Below the pieces are notes generated by a model, which saw only the letters and a list, made by a program, of their open reading frames with translations, was not told the DNA's origin and did not search any database. A stretch of DNA of 8,076 nucleotides from an uncultured Bacteroidales bacterium (GTDB lineage Bacteria; Bacteroidota; Bacteroidia; Bacteroidales; F082), in assembly GCA_946410535.1 (NCBI GenBank), contig CAMKAR010000088.1, positions 1 to 8,076 on the forward strand, read 5' to 3'. Each line of letters starts with the position of its first letter. Within the stretch, counting starts at the first letter, position 1. A program made the translations under genes and the position numbers. Shown piece by piece: positions 5,751 through 8,076 of this stretch.

Positions 5751-8076
5751 ATGAACAAATCTTTTTTGTTGAAAGCCTCGTTTTTGACGGCTTTGGTGTT
5801 TTTGATGATTTTGTGCGTGGCGCAACCTCCTGGAGGTCGTCCTCCCGGTGGCGGCAACCGTCCGCCAGGCGGAAGACCTCCATACGGCGGCGACCGCCAA
5901 TGGGGACAGACCGAAGGCCAGATGCCCACGGTGAAACAGAAGAAGAAGGTGAGGGAAGGGGATACCTTCACCGTGGTCGGACTGCTGCGCGATGCCAAGA
6001 CCAACGAACTCCTGCCTTTCGTCAACCTCGCCGTGCTCGACTCGGTCGACAACGAGTTTGTGAAAGGCGGCATCACCAACATGGACGGCGCTTTCGAGAT
6101 CAACCAGGTGCCGCAAGGTTCGTTTGTGCTGCGCGTGTCGGCCATCGGCTACGAGAGCTACACACAACCTTTCAAGGTGACCAACAACGTCAACCTTGGC
6201 ACTTTGCGCATCAATCCCGGGACGACAACCCTTGGCGAAGTGACTGTGGCCGCCGAGCGTCCGCTCTATGCCATGGAAGGCGAGAAGCTGATTTACAACG
6301 TCAGTGAGGACCCGTCCATCCAAACGGGAACCACCGAGGATGCCTTGCAGAACGCACCTGGCGTGGAGGTCGACGTGGAAGGCAACATCACCTTGCGCGG
6401 CGTTTCGAGCGTGGAGATTTGGGTCAACGACAAGCCCTCGAAACTCACCGAGGAGAACCTCAAGACCTATCTTCAGACCTTGCCAGCCAACGCCATAGCG
6501 CGTATCGAGACCATCACGAATCCATCGGCAAAATACGCCACCGATGCCGAGGCCGTCATCAACATCGTGACTTCGGCCCACATCAAGAGCAACCAGTTCG
6601 TCAGCTTCGGCGTGAATGGCTCCAGCCAGCCTTTCGTTTCACCGTGGGTGAGCTATATGTGGAAAAAGGATAAATTGAGTGTCAATCTGTTTGTTTCGGG
6701 ACGCTACAACTTCCGCGACAACCATACCGAAAGCTGGGAGATGAAGCGCGAGAAGGCCTCAGAGGATAGCCCGTTCGACACGGTGTGGTACAAGACCGAC
6801 ACCACCGATGAGCACAACCGCCGTCTCAGCGGCAACTTCTTCGCGAACATCGACTATGAGATCGACTCCACAAGCGACATCTCGTTTGATGCTGGCGGTT
6901 TCTACAACAAAAGCAACAGCTTCATCCACCGCATCGACGGCCAGTCTTTCTATGTGGCGGATAGCGTGTTGGACTATCAAATTGGCGACACCTCCATCTC
7001 TCGGTCGGGTTTCGGACACTTCGGCATCGACTACACCAAGAAATTCGACGAGAAGGGTCACAACCTTCGCATTGGCTTGAACTCAAGACTCAATAGGAAT
7101 GCCACGGACCAGTACTACAACCGTTTCTATGACGTGTATTATGACCTTGACGAGAACCGTCATCTGCTGACCAACATGTCTGGCTTCGGCTTCGACCTGG
7201 ATGCGCGTTACAACCGTCCCTACAGCGAGGATGGCGAAATGAGCTATGGCTTGCGTGCCGACCATCAGTATTGGAACAACGACTACAAACGTTATTATTC
7301 TAACGATGGTGGCGTTACTTACGACAGCCTCGACTTGTTGCGCACCTATCATTTCAATGGAGGGGAGACAGGCGTGAACGGCGACGTCAACTGGACACAC
7401 CACTTGGGCGGATTCACCCTAAGCACGGGCGTGGGCGTCGGCGGCGACTTTGTCTATTATAATTATGATAGCAAGATGCCTTTTGCTGACGAGAACACGC
7501 TGTTTTTCTGGAACGTGCGTCCTTCCATCCACCTGACCTACCGCACGGAGAGCATGCATAATTTCAAGCTCAACTACACGATGCGTATGTCGCACCCCGA
7601 GGAGGAAGAAATCAGCACCTTCCGTAGGTATGGAGAGGACAGCTATTCTACTGGTAACCCAAGTCTCAAAAACAGCTTTACCCACAACATGGAAGCCGGA
7701 TGGCAGAAGTTCTTCGAACGTTTCGGCAACATCGGCATCGAGGCTTACGGACGCCTGAGCACCAACGAAGTCAGCTCGCTGACCGATTCCGAATATGACG
7801 ATTATCTCGACAGAATCGTCAGTTATTCAATGCCTTATAATATGGGAACCTCGTGGCGCTATGGCACCTCGCTCAATATGACCTACCGTCCGACGGGCTT
7901 CTTCAATGTCAGATTGTACGCCAACGTTTATGACTATGGCTATCGTATGGAGTACGACCGTATTAATGGTTCTGGCGAACCTGAACATGTTGAGTACGGG
8001 GATCACAAAGTGTCGTGGCAGGTGCGCGTCAACGCCTGGGCCAAGCTCTGGGACCAGCTGCAGGTGACGGCCTCGG
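5751..8076 (+). CDS. TonB-dependent-receptor-like outer membrane beta-barrel protein (partial, C-terminus outside window)
   Basis: One frame is open from the ATG at 5751 to the right edge (775 complete codons, no stop), so the 3' end is missing. Residues 1-24 form a signal peptide ending LMILCVA before Gln25. Residues 26-47 are a Pro/Gly-rich tract of PPGGR-like units. Residues about 73-168 form a carboxypeptidase-regulatory-like domain: FTVVGLLRDAKTNELLPFVN, then TNMDGAFEI, then VSAIGYESY, ending LGEVTV at 161-166. A plug-like region follows (about 172-280), with DALQNAPGV, ITLRG, NPSAKY at 257-262 and INIVT at 270-274. From about 280 on, alternating aromatic and polar stretches suit transmembrane beta-strands. 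This order matches the Bacteroidota outer membrane beta-barrel family related to TonB-dependent receptors (PF14905-like). The substrate is unknown; no SusD-like partner is visible. The gene is G/C-rich (36/60 at 6361-6420), unlike the divergent mcrBC pair. Confidence 0.88.
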   Translation, partial: MNKSFLLKASFLTALVFLMILCVAQPPGGRPPGGGNRPPGGRPPYGGDRQWGQTEGQMPTVKQKKKVREGDTFTVVGLLRDAKTNELLPFVNLAVLDSVDNEFVKGGITNMDGAFEINQVPQGSFVLRVSAIGYESYTQPFKVTNNVNLGTLRINPGTTTLGEVTVAAERPLYAMEGEKLIYNVSEDPSIQTGTTEDALQNAPGVEVDVEGNITLRGVSSVEIWVNDKPSKLTEENLKTYLQTLPANAIARIETITNPSAKYATDAEAVINIVTSAHIKSNQFVSFGVNGSSQPFVSPWVSYMWKKDKLSVNLFVSGRYNFRDNHTESWEMKREKASEDSPFDTVWYKTDTTDEHNRRLSGNFFANIDYEIDSTSDISFDAGGFYNKSNSFIHRIDGQSFYVADSVLDYQIGDTSISRSGFGHFGIDYTKKFDEKGHNLRIGLNSRLNRNATDQYYNRFYDVYYDLDENRHLLTNMSGFGFDLDARYNRPYSEDGEMSYGLRADHQYWNNDYKRYYSNDGGVTYDSLDLLRTYHFNGGETGVNGDVNWTHHLGGFTLSTGVGVGGDFVYYNYDSKMPFADENTLFFWNVRPSIHLTYRTESMHNFKLNYTMRMSHPEEEEISTFRRYGEDSYSTGNPSLKNSFTHNMEAGWQKFFERFGNIGIEAYGRLSTNEVSSLTDSEYDDYLDRIVSYSMPYNMGTSWRYGTSLNMTYRPTGFFNVRLYANVYDYGYRMEYDRINGSGEPEHVEYGDHKVSWQVRVNAWAKLWDQLQVTAS

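Noticed and set aside
5724..6581. Long minus-strand open frame (285 codons) opposite the outer membrane protein gene
   Set aside because: It is a shadow of the G/C-rich plus-strand gene, which has clear domains over the same bases; the antisense translation shows no recognisable family.

Overview
The window looks like a chromosomal segment of a Bacteroidota member, probably order Bacteroidales (Prevotella-like or a related gut lineage). The evidence is a Bacteroidales-type C69 dipeptidase, a CarboxypepD_reg/plug/beta-barrel outer membrane protein, A/T-rich leaders without clear Shine-Dalgarno sites, and TAnnTTTG-like -7 elements before both divergent genes near 5.6-5.75 kb. Species cannot be named from this sequence.

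Layout from left to right. Bases 1-52 resemble the terminal inverted repeat of an IS3-family insertion sequence whose body would lie outside the window. Bases 53-216 are non-coding and hold a terminator-like hairpin. Bases 217-1915 (minus) encode a secreted C69-family dipeptidase, broken by one extra base in a 3-base run at 1044-1046. Bases 1929-5566 (minus) hold a two-gene McrBC-type modification-dependent restriction system: mcrB, a large AAA+ GTPase with an unrecognised N-terminal half, then mcrC, a PD-(D/E)xK nuclease. Bases 5567-5750 form a divergent promoter region with a CGCCAAA direct repeat. From 5751 to the right edge (plus) runs a TonB-receptor-like outer membrane beta-barrel protein, cut off by the window end.

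The restriction genes are the accessory part. mcrB and the first part of mcrC are strongly A/T-rich, while the flanking dipeptidase and outer membrane genes are G/C-rich (counted 60-base samples: 19/60 and 18/60 G+C against 39/60 and 36/60). This fits a horizontally acquired defence cassette set between two housekeeping envelope genes. McrB would assemble into a GTP-driven ring, recognise DNA through its N-terminal region, and activate McrC to cut. The N-terminal region does not look like the classical 5-methylcytosine-reading domain of E. coli McrB, so the target is open. The dipeptidase starts 13 bases after mcrC on the same strand and may be read from the same transcript, but nothing shows a functional link. 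I see no clearly new system; the most open question is what the N-terminal part of this McrB recognises.
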